Assembly (NCBI RefSeq): GCF_002999235.1
Contig: NZ_CP027236.1
Location: 372,001-436,000 of the forward strand
From: Actinomyces sp. oral taxon 897
Lineage (GTDB): Bacteria > Actinomycetota > Actinomycetes > Actinomycetales > Actinomycetaceae
DNA length: 64,000 bases
Direction of reading: 5' to 3'
In this document: positions 52,830-62,189 of the stretch, in pieces
How positions within the stretch are numbered: the stretch's first letter is position 1
How the letters are laid out: the number at the start of each line of letters is the position of its first letter
Program-made: the position numbers and the translations under genes
Notes under the pieces: model-generated
Database searches by the model: none
Told to the model about the DNA's origin: nothing
The model's input: the letters and a program-made list of their open reading frames with translations, nothing else

Positions 52830-54320
52830 ATGAGCGAGACCACCCCCACGACCACCTCGCGGACGCCCCGCGGGACGACCAACCGGCGCCTGTTCGTCCG
52901 CATGCTCGCCGCCGCCATGCGACGCCGCCGTTCACGGGCCCTGGCGGCCGTCCTGTCCTCCGCGGTGGGCTCGGCCACCCTGTTCTGCCTGGCCGCCGTC
53001 TGCCTGGCGGTCCCCGCCCAGATGAGCGCCCAGATGCGCCAGTTCGGGGCCAACCTCATTGTGGTGCCGGTGGCCTCCGAGGGCTCCGCCCCCCGGATCT
53101 CCTCCCAGGAGGCCGCCGACGTGGACGCCGCCGTGGCCACCGCCCTGGGCGTGGGCACGGACCAGCTGGCCACCGCCGCCTACCGCTACGAGACGGTGCG
53201 TATCAACAAGTCCCCCTACATGCTCGCCGGTATCGACGTGGACCGGGTCCGGACCCTCAACGGGCACTGGGAGGTGACCGGCCACTGGCCCGGCCCCGGG
53301 GAGGTCCTCATTGGCTCCGACGTGGCCGAGGCCGCGGGCTTCACCGTCGGCTCCACGGTCACCGCCGAGTACCTCTCCAGCGACAACCTGGACCTGGGCT
53401 CCCAGACCTCGGTGGCCCCCGACGGGTCGGTGAGCTCGGACCCGCTGACCCCCACCGCCGCGCCCACGGGCACCGCCACCACCGCCCCGGGCCACGCAGG
53501 TCACTCCGGGCATGCCGGGCAGTCCGGTCAGGGTTCGGTCTCCTCCGACGACGCCGGCGCGTCCAGCTCCCAGGCCACGGTGGGCCACCACCACACCGGG
53601 CCCGTCCCGGGCTCCAAGGCCTGGTCCACCGCCGCCGCCTCCCAGGACTCCGCCAACCCGGCGTCGCCCACCGCACCCGGCCAGGCCCGCTGGCAGGTGG
53701 CCGGGATCGTGGACACCGGCGGCAGCGAGGACGACATCGTCTACGCCAACGCTGCCGACGTGGACGCCCTGACCGGCGTGAGTGCCCCGGGCTACGACGT
53801 CCTGGAGTTCAGCGTGGACACCGCCGCCGCCCCCATGTCCACCGTGGTCGACGCCGTCGCCGCCACCGGCGACTCCGTCCAGGCCCAGCCGGTCGCCAAG
53901 ATCACCAGCGGCGACACCCGTATTATCACCATGCTCAACACCCTCTTCTGGGTGGTCTGCGTGGTGGTCCTGGCCCTGACGCTGGTGGGCGTGTCAACCA
54001 CCATGACCGTCATCGTCTCCGAGCGTCGCAACGAGATCGGCCTGCGCAAGGCCCTGGGGGCCTCCGGGCGCGCCATCGCCGTCGAGTTCTACTCCGAGGC
54101 CGCCCTGCTGGGGCTGTTCGGGGGCCTGGTGGGGACCGCCGTCGGCTACGGCCTGGCCGTGGCCGTGCTCCTGGGGGTGTTCGACTCCGCGGCGGGCTTC
54201 GGGTGGTGGCTGGCCCTCGTCTCGGTGGCGGTGACCGTCCTGGTGGCGGTGGTCGCCGCCTACCGGCCGGTGCGCCGCGCCGCCTCCATCGACCCCGCGC
54301 TCGTCCTGCGAGAGGAATGA
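52830..54320 (+). CDS. FtsX-like ABC permease 2 of the iron-uptake locus, with His-rich external insertion
   Basis: 496 aa. Same architecture as permease 1: TM1 at about residue 42-62, external domain, and three C-terminal TMs with SERRNEIGLRKALGASGRAIAVEFYSEA. The external domain is expanded by ~85 residues (about 205-290) rich in Gly, Ser and His (GHAGHSGHAG, VGHHHTG), a likely metal-binding loop. It begins 5 bases after the preceding stop and is followed at once by the ATPase. Confidence 0.9.
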   Translation: MSETTPTTTSRTPRGTTNRRLFVRMLAAAMRRRRSRALAAVLSSAVGSATLFCLAAVCLAVPAQMSAQMRQFGANLIVVPVASEGSAPRISSQEAADVDAAVATALGVGTDQLATAAYRYETVRINKSPYMLAGIDVDRVRTLNGHWEVTGHWPGPGEVLIGSDVAEAAGFTVGSTVTAEYLSSDNLDLGSQTSVAPDGSVSSDPLTPTAAPTGTATTAPGHAGHSGHAGQSGQGSVSSDDAGASSSQATVGHHHTGPVPGSKAWSTAAASQDSANPASPTAPGQARWQVAGIVDTGGSEDDIVYANAADVDALTGVSAPGYDVLEFSVDTAAAPMSTVVDAVAATGDSVQAQPVAKITSGDTRIITMLNTLFWVVCVVVLALTLVGVSTTMTVIVSERRNEIGLRKALGASGRAIAVEFYSEAALLGLFGGLVGTAVGYGLAVAVLLGVFDSAAGFGWWLALVSVAVTVLVAVVAAYRPVRRAASIDPALVLREE

Positions 54321-54321
54321 C

Positions 54322-55094
<773 letters not shown>

Positions 55095-55098
<4 letters not shown>

Positions 55099-55607
55099 AC
55101 CACCCCGCCCTGCGGCGCCCGGCCGCCCTCGCCGGGATCCTGATCGCGACGGCGTCGCTGGTCTCCTGCGCCGGCGGCGAGACCCCCAGCTCCGACGAGT
55201 ACGCCAGCCGCCCCCAGACCCAGGCCCCCGGCACCCAGGAGCCCGCGGCCTCGGCCACCCCCTCGGACTGCTGCGACCACACCACCGCCCCGCCCTCAGC
55301 CTCCTACACGGACGGCACCTACACGGCCAGCGAGTCCTACGGGCCGGTGGACGACCTGGTGGAGGAGGACTCCATTGACGTGACCGTCACCCTGAGCGGC
55401 GGCGTCATCACCGACATGAACGTCACCGGCCACCCCCTGACCTCCGTCTCCCGGGACTACATGAAGGGCTTCGTGGCCCAGATCGAGGGGGCGGTCACCG
55501 GCAGGAGCCTGGCCGACGCCCACGTCACCGCCCTGGCAGGGGCCTCCAAGACCTCCAAGGCCTTCAACCGGGCCATTGACGCCATTGCCTCCCAGGCCCA
55601 GCAGTGA
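55095..55607 (+). CDS. FMN-binding domain lipoprotein (ApbE substrate)
   Basis: 170 aa. Signal peptide with lipobox ASLVSC. The FMN_bind domain covers about residues 75-170: TYTASESYGPVDDLVEEDSIDVTVTLSGGVITDMNVTG and the flavinylation site ALAGASKTS, where the Thr of the S/A-G-A-S-x-T motif would carry FMN linked by ApbE. It probably relays electrons outside the membrane to the iron-reducing or DUF2318 components. The ApbE gene at the other end of the locus supports this. Confidence 0.9.
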
Positions 55608-55836
55608 GCCGGGCAGGGTGCGCCGGGGGCCACGCCGCTGACAGGGCGGCGGCCACCGCGGGCGGGCCGGGGGTCCACGTTCCCGGAGATGCGTAGGGCC
55701 CTGGCAGATGCGCCAGCCCGGGGCGCGCCGGGAGCCCACCCTGGGTGCTGGCCTCTACGTAGCAAGCGGGGGCGGGCCGGGGGAGCGCCGGCCGCCTCGG
55801 GTCAGGTCGGTGGGGTAGCGGGGCCGGGGGAGCGGC

Positions 55837-56406
55837 TCAGAGCTCCGGCAGCAGGGGGCGCACCTCCGCCAGGGCCTGGGTGCAGGAGGCCAGGGCCGTG
55901 TTCAGGTGCAGGCGCAGCTGCCTGTCCGTGACCCCGGTGGTCAGGTCCACCAGGTAGATCGTGCGCACCAGCGGTCCCACCGGGGTGTCCACCAGGGCCA
56001 CCGTGGGGAAGAACTTGTCCCGGTTCCAGTCGTTGACGCTGGCGGCCAGCTCGTCACGCTGCCCCGGCAGGGCCGGCTCCTGCCAGTCGCCCGAGACCAG
56101 CAGCCATCCGGGGTGCTCGGCAGGCTCCTCAATGACGAAGGGGAACCCGTTCCACGTACCCAGCAAGGAGGGGTGCTCCTCATCGACGTGGTCACGCACG
56201 TGGTAGCCCATCGACTTGCTCAGCATGGAACGCACCCGACCCAGGGACAGGGCCGGCACCTCCAGGGCCGCGGCGGGCTCACGCTCCACCATCTGCCTGG
56301 GGGCGGGCTCGGGGACCCTGGGCTCGGGGCGGCGGGGCTGGCGCACCGCCCCGAGCAGGGAGGCCAGCAGGGTGCGCCAGGTGCGGGGGCGTCCGGCAGG
56401 GCTCAT
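55837..56406 (-). CDS. YbjN domain-containing protein
   Basis: 189 aa. After an Arg/Pro-rich N-terminus the YbjN-like (TY3H-chaperone-like fold) domain is seen in YHVRDHVDEEHPSLLGTWNGFPFVIEEP, WNRDKFFPTVALVDTPVGPLVRTIYLVDLTTGVTDRQLRLHLNTALASC. YbjN proteins have a sensory-transduction or chaperone-like fold of uncertain role. It starts in an ATGA overlap with its upstream paralogue. The 55608-55836 gap shows no gene. Confidence 0.8.
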   Translation of the reverse strand: MSPAGRPRTWRTLLASLLGAVRQPRRPEPRVPEPAPRQMVEREPAAALEVPALSLGRVRSMLSKSMGYHVRDHVDEEHPSLLGTWNGFPFVIEEPAEHPGWLLVSGDWQEPALPGQRDELAASVNDWNRDKFFPTVALVDTPVGPLVRTIYLVDLTTGVTDRQLRLHLNTALASCTQALAEVRPLLPEL

Positions 56407-56849
56407 GGCTCCAGGCTCCCACGCAGCGGGTCGGGGAAGGTCTCCTCCGCCTCCCGCATGAGGGCCACGATCAGCCGGCAGCTGGTGAACACGAAGGAGT
56501 CGAGCTGGTCGTCCGTCATCCCCGCCGCCAGCGGGTAGGTGACCTCCCCGTGGAGACGGACCACCCCGGCGTCGGAGAGCGTCAGGTAGGCCTTGGGGCC
56601 GATCCGGGTGGCGTTCCAGTCCTCCACGAGCTGGCGCAGGGACGCCAGGTGCTCGGTGTCCGCGATCCGGTGCCACAGCCCGCGCAGCTGGAAGGCGCGG
56701 GTGTCCTGGAAGATGACGTGGACGGTGACACTGCGCCACGGGATCCCCACGTCCCCCTCGTCGTCCACGAAGGACCGCAGACCGAGGCGGCTGAGGCTGT
56801 CCAGCACGCGCGCGACGTCCACCGGGGCGGGCATGACGGCGGTGGGCAT
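56403..56849 (-). CDS. YbjN domain-containing protein
   Basis: 148 aa paralogue-like partner of the following gene: SRLGLRSFVDDEGDVGIPWRSVTVHVIFQ, WNATRIGPKAYLTLSDAGVVRLHGEVTYPLAAGMTDDQLDSFVFTSCRLIVALM. Pairs of YbjN genes between miaB and miaA are frequent in actinobacteria. Leaderless start (TAGGCT 6 bases upstream). Confidence 0.82.
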   Translation of the reverse strand: MPTAVMPAPVDVARVLDSLSRLGLRSFVDDEGDVGIPWRSVTVHVIFQDTRAFQLRGLWHRIADTEHLASLRQLVEDWNATRIGPKAYLTLSDAGVVRLHGEVTYPLAAGMTDDQLDSFVFTSCRLIVALMREAEETFPDPLRGSLEP

Positions 56850-56855
56850 AGCACC

Positions 56856-56861
56856 AGCCTA
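56856..56861 (-). promoter_or_regulatory. Leaderless -10 element of the YbjN pair
   Basis: Minus-strand TAGGCT, 6 bases, then ATG at 56849. Confidence 0.5.
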
Positions 56862-56980
56862 TCCTGGGAAACAGGTCCTAGAGCCACCCTCCGCCCGCCG
56901 CGACACGCCTCACTGGCCGGGGTGCCGGCAGGGGTAGGCAGGACCCGGGAGCCCCTCGCCCGACGGCCCGACCAGGCCCG

Positions 56981-56986
56981 TATCCT
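56981..56986 (+). promoter_or_regulatory. Leaderless -10 element of miaA
   Basis: TATCCT, 7 bases, then ATG at 56994. Confidence 0.5.
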
Positions 56987-56993
56987 TAAGGTC

Positions 56994-58007
56994 ATGAGCG
57001 TCCGCGTCGCCGTCGTCGGCCCCACCGCCACCGGCAAGTCCGAGCTCGCCCTCGACCTGGCCGACGCCCTGGGCACGGCAGACGGCACCAGGGGCACCGA
57101 GGTGCTCAACGCCGACGCCTCCCAGCTCTACCGGGGCATGGACGTGGGCACCGCCAAGCTCCCGGCACAGGGGCGCCGCGGCTACCCCCACCACCAGATC
57201 GACGTCCTGGACGTGACCCAGCCCGCCAGCGTCGCCGCCTACCAGCGCCACGCCCGCGCCGACCTGGAGGCCATTGAGGCGCGTGGCAACCGCGCGCTCA
57301 TCGTCGGGGGCTCGGGGCTGTACGTCCGGGCCGTCACCGACGCCCTGCACTTCCCCGGCACCGACCCCGCCGTGCGCGCCGCCCTGGACCAGCGCCTCAG
57401 GGCCCGGGGCGGGGCCGCCCTGTGGGAGGAGCTCTCCCACCGCGACCCCCGGGCCGCCGAGCGGATCGACGCCGCCGACACCCGCAGGGTGGTCCGCGCA
57501 CTAGAGGTGATAGAGATCACCGGACGCCCCTTCTCCGCCAACCTGCCCCGCTATAAGGACCTCGTCCCCACCGTCCACCTGGCCCTGCGCCCACGCCGGG
57601 ACCTGCTCAACCGGCGTATCGAGGCCCGGGCCAGGGCCATGTTCCTGGGGCCGGGGACCAGGCCCACCAAGGAGGACGCCTCCACGCTCCTGACCGAGAC
57701 CACCGCCCTCCTCGCCCGGGGCTTGCGCCAGGGGCCCACCGCCAGCCAGGCCATCGGCTACGCCCAGGCGCTCGCGGTCCTCGACGGGCGCATGGGGGTG
57801 GAGGAGGCGATCGCCGCCACCGCCCAGGCCACCCGCCGCCTCGCCAGCTACCAGGCCAAGTGGTTCCGCCGCGACCCACGGGTCCACTGGCTGGACGTGG
57901 CCCTGACCGAGGCCGGTGAGCTGCCCGCCGGCGAGCGTGACCGCCTGGTGGGCCAGGCCCTGCGTGTGGTGAGCGACGCTGAGGGCGTCGTGGGCTCCAA
58001 CGCATAG
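56994..58007 (+). CDS. miaA: tRNA dimethylallyltransferase MiaA
   Basis: Adds the dimethylallyl group to A37 of tRNAs (337 aa). P-loop VVGPTATGKSELALDLA, substrate region LNADASQLYRGMDVGTAKL, HHQIDVLDVTQPASVAAYQ, LIVGGSGLYVRAVTD and QAIGYAQAL are all conserved. It supplies the substrate of MiaB. dapF follows 9 bases later. Confidence 0.96.
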   Translation: MSVRVAVVGPTATGKSELALDLADALGTADGTRGTEVLNADASQLYRGMDVGTAKLPAQGRRGYPHHQIDVLDVTQPASVAAYQRHARADLEAIEARGNRALIVGGSGLYVRAVTDALHFPGTDPAVRAALDQRLRARGGAALWEELSHRDPRAAERIDAADTRRVVRALEVIEITGRPFSANLPRYKDLVPTVHLALRPRRDLLNRRIEARARAMFLGPGTRPTKEDASTLLTETTALLARGLRQGPTASQAIGYAQALAVLDGRMGVEEAIAATAQATRRLASYQAKWFRRDPRVHWLDVALTEAGELPAGERDRLVGQALRVVSDAEGVVGSNA

Positions 58008-58010
58008 GCT
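58005..58010 (+). promoter_or_regulatory. Leaderless -10 element of dapF, overlapping the miaA stop codon
   Basis: TAGGCT, 6 bases, then ATG at 58017. dapF may therefore have its own start of transcription besides read-through from miaA. Confidence 0.45.
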
Positions 58011-58016
58011 GTACTC

Positions 58017-59003
58017 ATGACGCACAGCGACACCAGCCCGGGTACCGGTGGCGCGTTGTCGGGCCGTACCCTCATCAAGGGCCACGGAACCGGCAACGAC
58101 TTCCTGCTCCTCATTGACCCCGAGCGGGAGGTGGCCCTGACCGCCGGTGACGTCGCCGCCGTGTGCGACCGGCACCGGGGCGTCGGGGCCGACGGCCTGG
58201 TCCGGGTGGTGCGCACCGCCGCCCTGGAGGGGGCCCGGGCCTTCCACGCCGCCGTCCCCGAGGCGCAGTGGTTCATGGACTACTACAACGCCGACGGCTC
58301 CGTGGCCGAGATGTGCGGCAACGCCTCGCGCCTGTTCGCCGCCGTCCTCCTGTCCGAGGGGCTGGTGGACGTGCCCGACGGCGCCAGCCTGACCATTGGC
58401 ACCCGGGGCGGGGCCCGCACCCTCACCCGCATGGGGGACTACTGGACGGTGGACATGGGGCCCGCCCGCCTCACCCTCCTGCCGGGCACGTCCGCCACCG
58501 ACCCCGACTGGCCCGGCTGGGACACCGTCGTCACCGTCCCCGGCCTGCCGGGGCAGCGGGCCGCCCTGAGCCTGGCCGTGCCCAACCCGCACACCGTCGT
58601 CGCCCTGGGCAGCCGCGAGGAGCTGGAGGCCGCCGCCCTGGCCGGCCTGACCGGCTCCGGCGCGCCGGTGGCCTACGACCCCGTGCCCGAGGCCGGCACC
58701 AACCTGGAGCTGGTCGTGCCCCTGGCGGAGCAGACCGACCCCGGCACCGGTGAGCGCGTGGGCGTGGCCCGGGTGCGCGTCCTGGAGCGCGGCGTGGGGG
58801 AGACCCTGGCCTGCGGTACCGGGGCCTGCGCCGTGGCCGTCGCCCTGCACGAGTGGGAGGGGCCGGGCGCGCCGGAGGACTACCGGATCATCCTGCCCGG
58901 CGGGGAGGTCGGGGTGCACGTGGGGGCCGCCCCCCTGGCGCAGGGCTCCACCGTCCTTCTGACCGGCCCGGCCCAGGTCGTCGGGCGTGTCACCCTGACC
59001 TGA
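58017..59003 (+). CDS. dapF: Diaminopimelate epimerase
   Basis: Converts LL- to meso-diaminopimelate for lysine and peptidoglycan (328 aa). LIKGHGTGNDFLLLID, the first catalytic Cys in DGSVAEMCGNASRL and the second in ETLACGTGACAVAVALHEW form the cofactor-independent two-base site. A ~15-residue N-terminal extension is present. Adjacent to miaA, as is typical of actinobacteria. Confidence 0.96.
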   Translation: MTHSDTSPGTGGALSGRTLIKGHGTGNDFLLLIDPEREVALTAGDVAAVCDRHRGVGADGLVRVVRTAALEGARAFHAAVPEAQWFMDYYNADGSVAEMCGNASRLFAAVLLSEGLVDVPDGASLTIGTRGGARTLTRMGDYWTVDMGPARLTLLPGTSATDPDWPGWDTVVTVPGLPGQRAALSLAVPNPHTVVALGSREELEAAALAGLTGSGAPVAYDPVPEAGTNLELVVPLAEQTDPGTGERVGVARVRVLERGVGETLACGTGACAVAVALHEWEGPGAPEDYRIILPGGEVGVHVGAAPLAQGSTVLLTGPAQVVGRVTLT

Positions 59004-59079
59004 CCCGCCGTGCCCCCAGTCCGCCACCACCCCAGCGGGCGCGCCCGGAGCCCTGAGTGACCACCACAGGAGGCCCTCA

Positions 59080-60471
59080 ATGACCACGTCCACGACGGCG
59101 CCACGCCGCACCTCCACCACCGTCCTGACCACGGGCCTGATGCTCTTCGCCCTGTTCTTCGGCAGCGGGAACCTCATCTTCCCTCCCGTGGTCGGGGCCT
59201 CCGCCGGGAGCCACTTCCTGCCCGTGCTCCTGGGGTTCCTGGCCACGAGCGTCCTGCTGCCCCTGACCGCCATCGTGGCCGTGTCCACCTCGGGGGAGGG
59301 CATTCTCGGGCTGGCCCGGCGCGTGGGGCCCAGGTTCGGCGTCGTCATGCCGCTGGCCGTCTACCTGTCCATTGGCCCGCTCTACGTGGCGCCCCGGGTG
59401 ACCACCGTGTCCTACGAGCTGGCCACCCGGCCCGTCCTGGAGCTGCTGGGCCTCACCCCCGGGCGCCCGGCCCTGTTCGTCCACGCCGTCGTCTTCCTGG
59501 GGGTCACGGTCCTGGTGGCCCTGCGCCCCAGCCGTATCGCAAACCGGGTGGGCAGGTGGCTCACCCCGGCGCTGCTCCTGCTCCTGGCCGTGCTGTGCGT
59601 GGCGACCGTGGCCGGCTCCTCCCCGGTGGACCGGGCCGCCACGGGGGCCTACGCGAGCGCGCCCCTGACGACGGGGCTCACGCAGGGCTACCTGACCATG
59701 GACGTCCTGGCCGCCTCCGTGTTCGGCATCGTGGTCATCCAGGCCCTGCGGGACCAGGGACTGCACGGCACCCGGCAGGTGGCCCGCGCCACCGTCAGCT
59801 CGGGGCTGATCGCCGCCGTCCTCCTGGCGGTGGTCTACGTCGGCCTGGCCATGATCGGGCAGCGCACCGGCGGGGACGTGACCGACGGCGCGGGCCTGCT
59901 GCGTGCGGCGGCCTCGGCGAACCTGGGGACCCTGGGGACCCTCCTGTTCGCCGCCATCGCCGTCCTGGCCTGCCTGACCACCTCCGTGGGTCTGCTGTCC
60001 TCCTGGTCCGGCTACGCCGTCACCGTGGTGCCGCGCCTGCCCTTCGACCGCCACCTGCTGGTCTCCGCGCTGGTCTCGCTGGTCCTGGCCAACCTGGGCC
60101 TGTCGGAGATTATCGTGGTGCTCTCACCGGTCATCGTTATCCTCTACCCGGTCGCCATGACCCTGGTGGTGGTCACCCTGATCGACGTCGCGGCCCCCGG
60201 CCACCTGCGCGCCGCCTACCTGTGGCCGGTCGCGGCCAGCACGGTGCTGGCGGTCCTCTCCGCCCTGCCGTCCCTGGGCGAGGAGAGGGTCAGCGCCCTC
60301 CTGGCCCGCACCGGGCTGTGGAACGACTCCACCGGCTGGATCCTGCCCACGCTCCTGGCCCTGGCCGTCGGGCTGGTCGTGGACGTGGGCACGGGCCGCT
60401 GGTCCACCCCCGCCCCGGACGCCTCCGGGATACAGGAGGAGGTGGAGCACGTGATCGCGTCCCTGTCCTGA
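59080..60471 (+). CDS. brnQ: Branched-chain amino acid transport carrier (LIVCS family, BrnQ)
   Basis: 463 aa membrane carrier with 12 predicted TM helices that imports Leu, Ile and Val with Na+ or H+. TM1 has the family motif LFALFFGSGNLIFPPVVG. TM2-3 show FLATSVLLPLTAIVAV and YLSIGPLYVAPRVTTVSYEL. AGGAGG lies 7 bases before the ATG. Confidence 0.94.
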   Translation: MTTSTTAPRRTSTTVLTTGLMLFALFFGSGNLIFPPVVGASAGSHFLPVLLGFLATSVLLPLTAIVAVSTSGEGILGLARRVGPRFGVVMPLAVYLSIGPLYVAPRVTTVSYELATRPVLELLGLTPGRPALFVHAVVFLGVTVLVALRPSRIANRVGRWLTPALLLLLAVLCVATVAGSSPVDRAATGAYASAPLTTGLTQGYLTMDVLAASVFGIVVIQALRDQGLHGTRQVARATVSSGLIAAVLLAVVYVGLAMIGQRTGGDVTDGAGLLRAAASANLGTLGTLLFAAIAVLACLTTSVGLLSSWSGYAVTVVPRLPFDRHLLVSALVSLVLANLGLSEIIVVLSPVIVILYPVAMTLVVVTLIDVAAPGHLRAAYLWPVAASTVLAVLSALPSLGEERVSALLARTGLWNDSTGWILPTLLALAVGLVVDVGTGRWSTPAPDASGIQEEVEHVIASLS

Positions 60472-60511
60472 GGTGTGCTACACCGGGGTCCCGCCTGGCC
60501 CCGGTCGCGCG

Positions 60512-60517
60512 TACGCT
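60512..60517 (+). promoter_or_regulatory. Leaderless -10 element of the MFS exporter gene
   Basis: TACGCT, 6 bases, then GTG at 60524. This supports GTG 60524 rather than the longer frame from 60473. Confidence 0.45.
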
Positions 60518-60523
60518 GCGAGG

Positions 60524-62131
60524 GTGCGTCACCCCCAGCCCTCAGGGCAACTGCCCACCTTCACCCCTGAGCAGCGCCGGATCCTCCCGGTACTCCTCAT
60601 CCCGGCGTTCGTCTCCCTCCTGGCGGTCTCCAGCGTCAATGTGATCCTGCCGGCCATCGCCGCCTCGGTACCCACGAGCACCGGGGGCCTCCAGCTCGTG
60701 GTCTCCGGCTACTCCCTGGTCTTCGGGGTGCTGCTCGTCCCCGCCGGGCGGGCCGGGGACGTCATGGGGCGCGGGCGGCTCTTCGTGGCGGGGCTGGTCC
60801 TGTTCGGCCTGGGTTCCCTGGCCGCGGGCGTGGCGCCCTCGATCCTGGCGCTCAACCTCGCCCGGGTCCTCATGGGGGTGGGCTCGGGGCTGTTCAACCC
60901 GCAGGTCACCGGCCTGATCCAGCAGTACTACGCCGGGGCCGCGCGCGGGCGGGCCTTCGGCCTGTTCGGCGGGGTCATCGGGGTCTCGGTCGCGGTGGGG
61001 CCCCTCATGTCCGGCGCGCTCATCGGGGCCCTGGGCGACCAGTGGGGGTGGCGCTCCTCCTTCCTCGTCTTCGTGCCCTTCGCCCTGGCCGGTGCGTGGG
61101 TCGCCTGGCGTGCCCTGCCGCCTACCGCCTGGGGGCGCCCTGACGCCGTGCCGGGTGCGGGGGCCGCCCGGGGTGCCGCGGTGGCTGGCGAGACGGCTGG
61201 CCGGGCTGGCGGCTCCGGGCCGGCCCCACAGGGGCCCGCGGCGCCGTCGGGCCGTGGCCGCCGTCCGGTTGACCTGGACCCGGTGGGCATGACCCTCCTG
61301 ACGGTGGCCACGGGCCTGGTTATGGTGCCCTTTATGGAGTACCAGCGGGGGGCGTGGGTGTGGGGCCTGCTCGTTGCGGGCCTGGTCCTGGTAGCGGGGT
61401 GGGTGGCCTGGGAGAGGCGCTACGCGGCCCGCGGCAGGGCCCCCATGGTGGACCTCAGTCTCTTCCGCGTCCCCTCCTTCGCCTACGGGAGCCTGGCCAT
61501 CGCCGTGTACTTCATGGGCTACACCTCGATCTGGATCATTACGGCCCAGTACCTCCAGGCTGGCCTGGGCTACTCCGCCCTGGCCAGTGGGCTCATGGGC
61601 CTGCCGGCCTCCGTGGCCAGCGCCGTAGGCGCCTCCGTCTCCGGGCGCAGCGTCACCCGCGTGGGCCGGGTCATGGTGCTGCGGGGCATGGTCCTGGGGC
61701 TCGTGGGCCTGGGGGCTACCGTCGTCGTGGTCCACCTCAACGCCGTCCTCGCCCTGAGCCCGTGGTGGATGGCGGTCACCCTCCTCCTCCTGGGCGCGGG
61801 GCAGGGCCTGGTGGTCTCACCCAACCAGACCCTCTCCCTGGCCGACGTGCCCCTGCCCTACGCGGGTGCCGCGGGCGGGATTATCCAGACCGGGGAGAGG
61901 ATCGGCACCGCTATCGGCATCTCCGCCATTACCGGCCTGGCCTTCTCCGTGGCCCGGGGCTCGGGTTGGCACACGGCCTCCCAGGTGGGCCTGGGGGCGA
62001 TCGCCGCCGTCATCGCCGTCTCGGCCCTGGTGGCCTGGGCCGACCTGCGTGCCAGTGCCCGGCGGGACCGGCGCCCGCCGTCGCTGGGGCGGGCCGGTGG
62101 GGTGCCGGACGAGCCGGGGACCGCGGTGTGA
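60524..62131 (+). CDS. MFS transporter, DHA2 (EmrB/QacA) type
   Basis: 535 aa with about 14 TM helices. SSVNVILPAIAASVPTSTGGLQLVVSGYSLVFGVLLVPAGRAGDVMGRGRLF holds TM1-2 and motif A; RVLMGVGSGLFNPQVTGLIQQYY and GVIGVSVAVGPLMSGAL (motif C-like) fit drug:H+ antiporters. A Gly/Ala-rich cytoplasmic loop (about residues 205-255) is longer than normal. The exported compound is unknown. Confidence 0.92.
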   Translation: MRHPQPSGQLPTFTPEQRRILPVLLIPAFVSLLAVSSVNVILPAIAASVPTSTGGLQLVVSGYSLVFGVLLVPAGRAGDVMGRGRLFVAGLVLFGLGSLAAGVAPSILALNLARVLMGVGSGLFNPQVTGLIQQYYAGAARGRAFGLFGGVIGVSVAVGPLMSGALIGALGDQWGWRSSFLVFVPFALAGAWVAWRALPPTAWGRPDAVPGAGAARGAAVAGETAGRAGGSGPAPQGPAAPSGRGRRPVDLDPVGMTLLTVATGLVMVPFMEYQRGAWVWGLLVAGLVLVAGWVAWERRYAARGRAPMVDLSLFRVPSFAYGSLAIAVYFMGYTSIWIITAQYLQAGLGYSALASGLMGLPASVASAVGASVSGRSVTRVGRVMVLRGMVLGLVGLGATVVVVHLNAVLALSPWWMAVTLLLLGAGQGLVVSPNQTLSLADVPLPYAGAAGGIIQTGERIGTAIGISAITGLAFSVARGSGWHTASQVGLGAIAAVIAVSALVAWADLRASARRDRRPPSLGRAGGVPDEPGTAV

Positions 62132-62144
62132 GATGCCTGACCGT

Positions 62145-62167
62145 TACCGCTGAGGGCGGGAGCGGTA
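62145..62167 (+). terminator. Hairpin after the MFS exporter gene
   Basis: TACCGCT / AGCGGTA, perfect 7-bp stem with a 9-base loop, 13 bases after the stop. Confidence 0.5.
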
Positions 62168-62176
62168 GGCGGACAC

Positions 62177-62182
62177 TACCCT
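62177..62182 (+). promoter_or_regulatory. Leaderless -10 element of the esterase gene
   Basis: TACCCT, 7 bases, then GTG at 62190. This favours GTG 62190 over GTG 62184, which would lie 1 base from the hexamer. Confidence 0.45.
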
Positions 62183-62189
62183 GGTGCCT

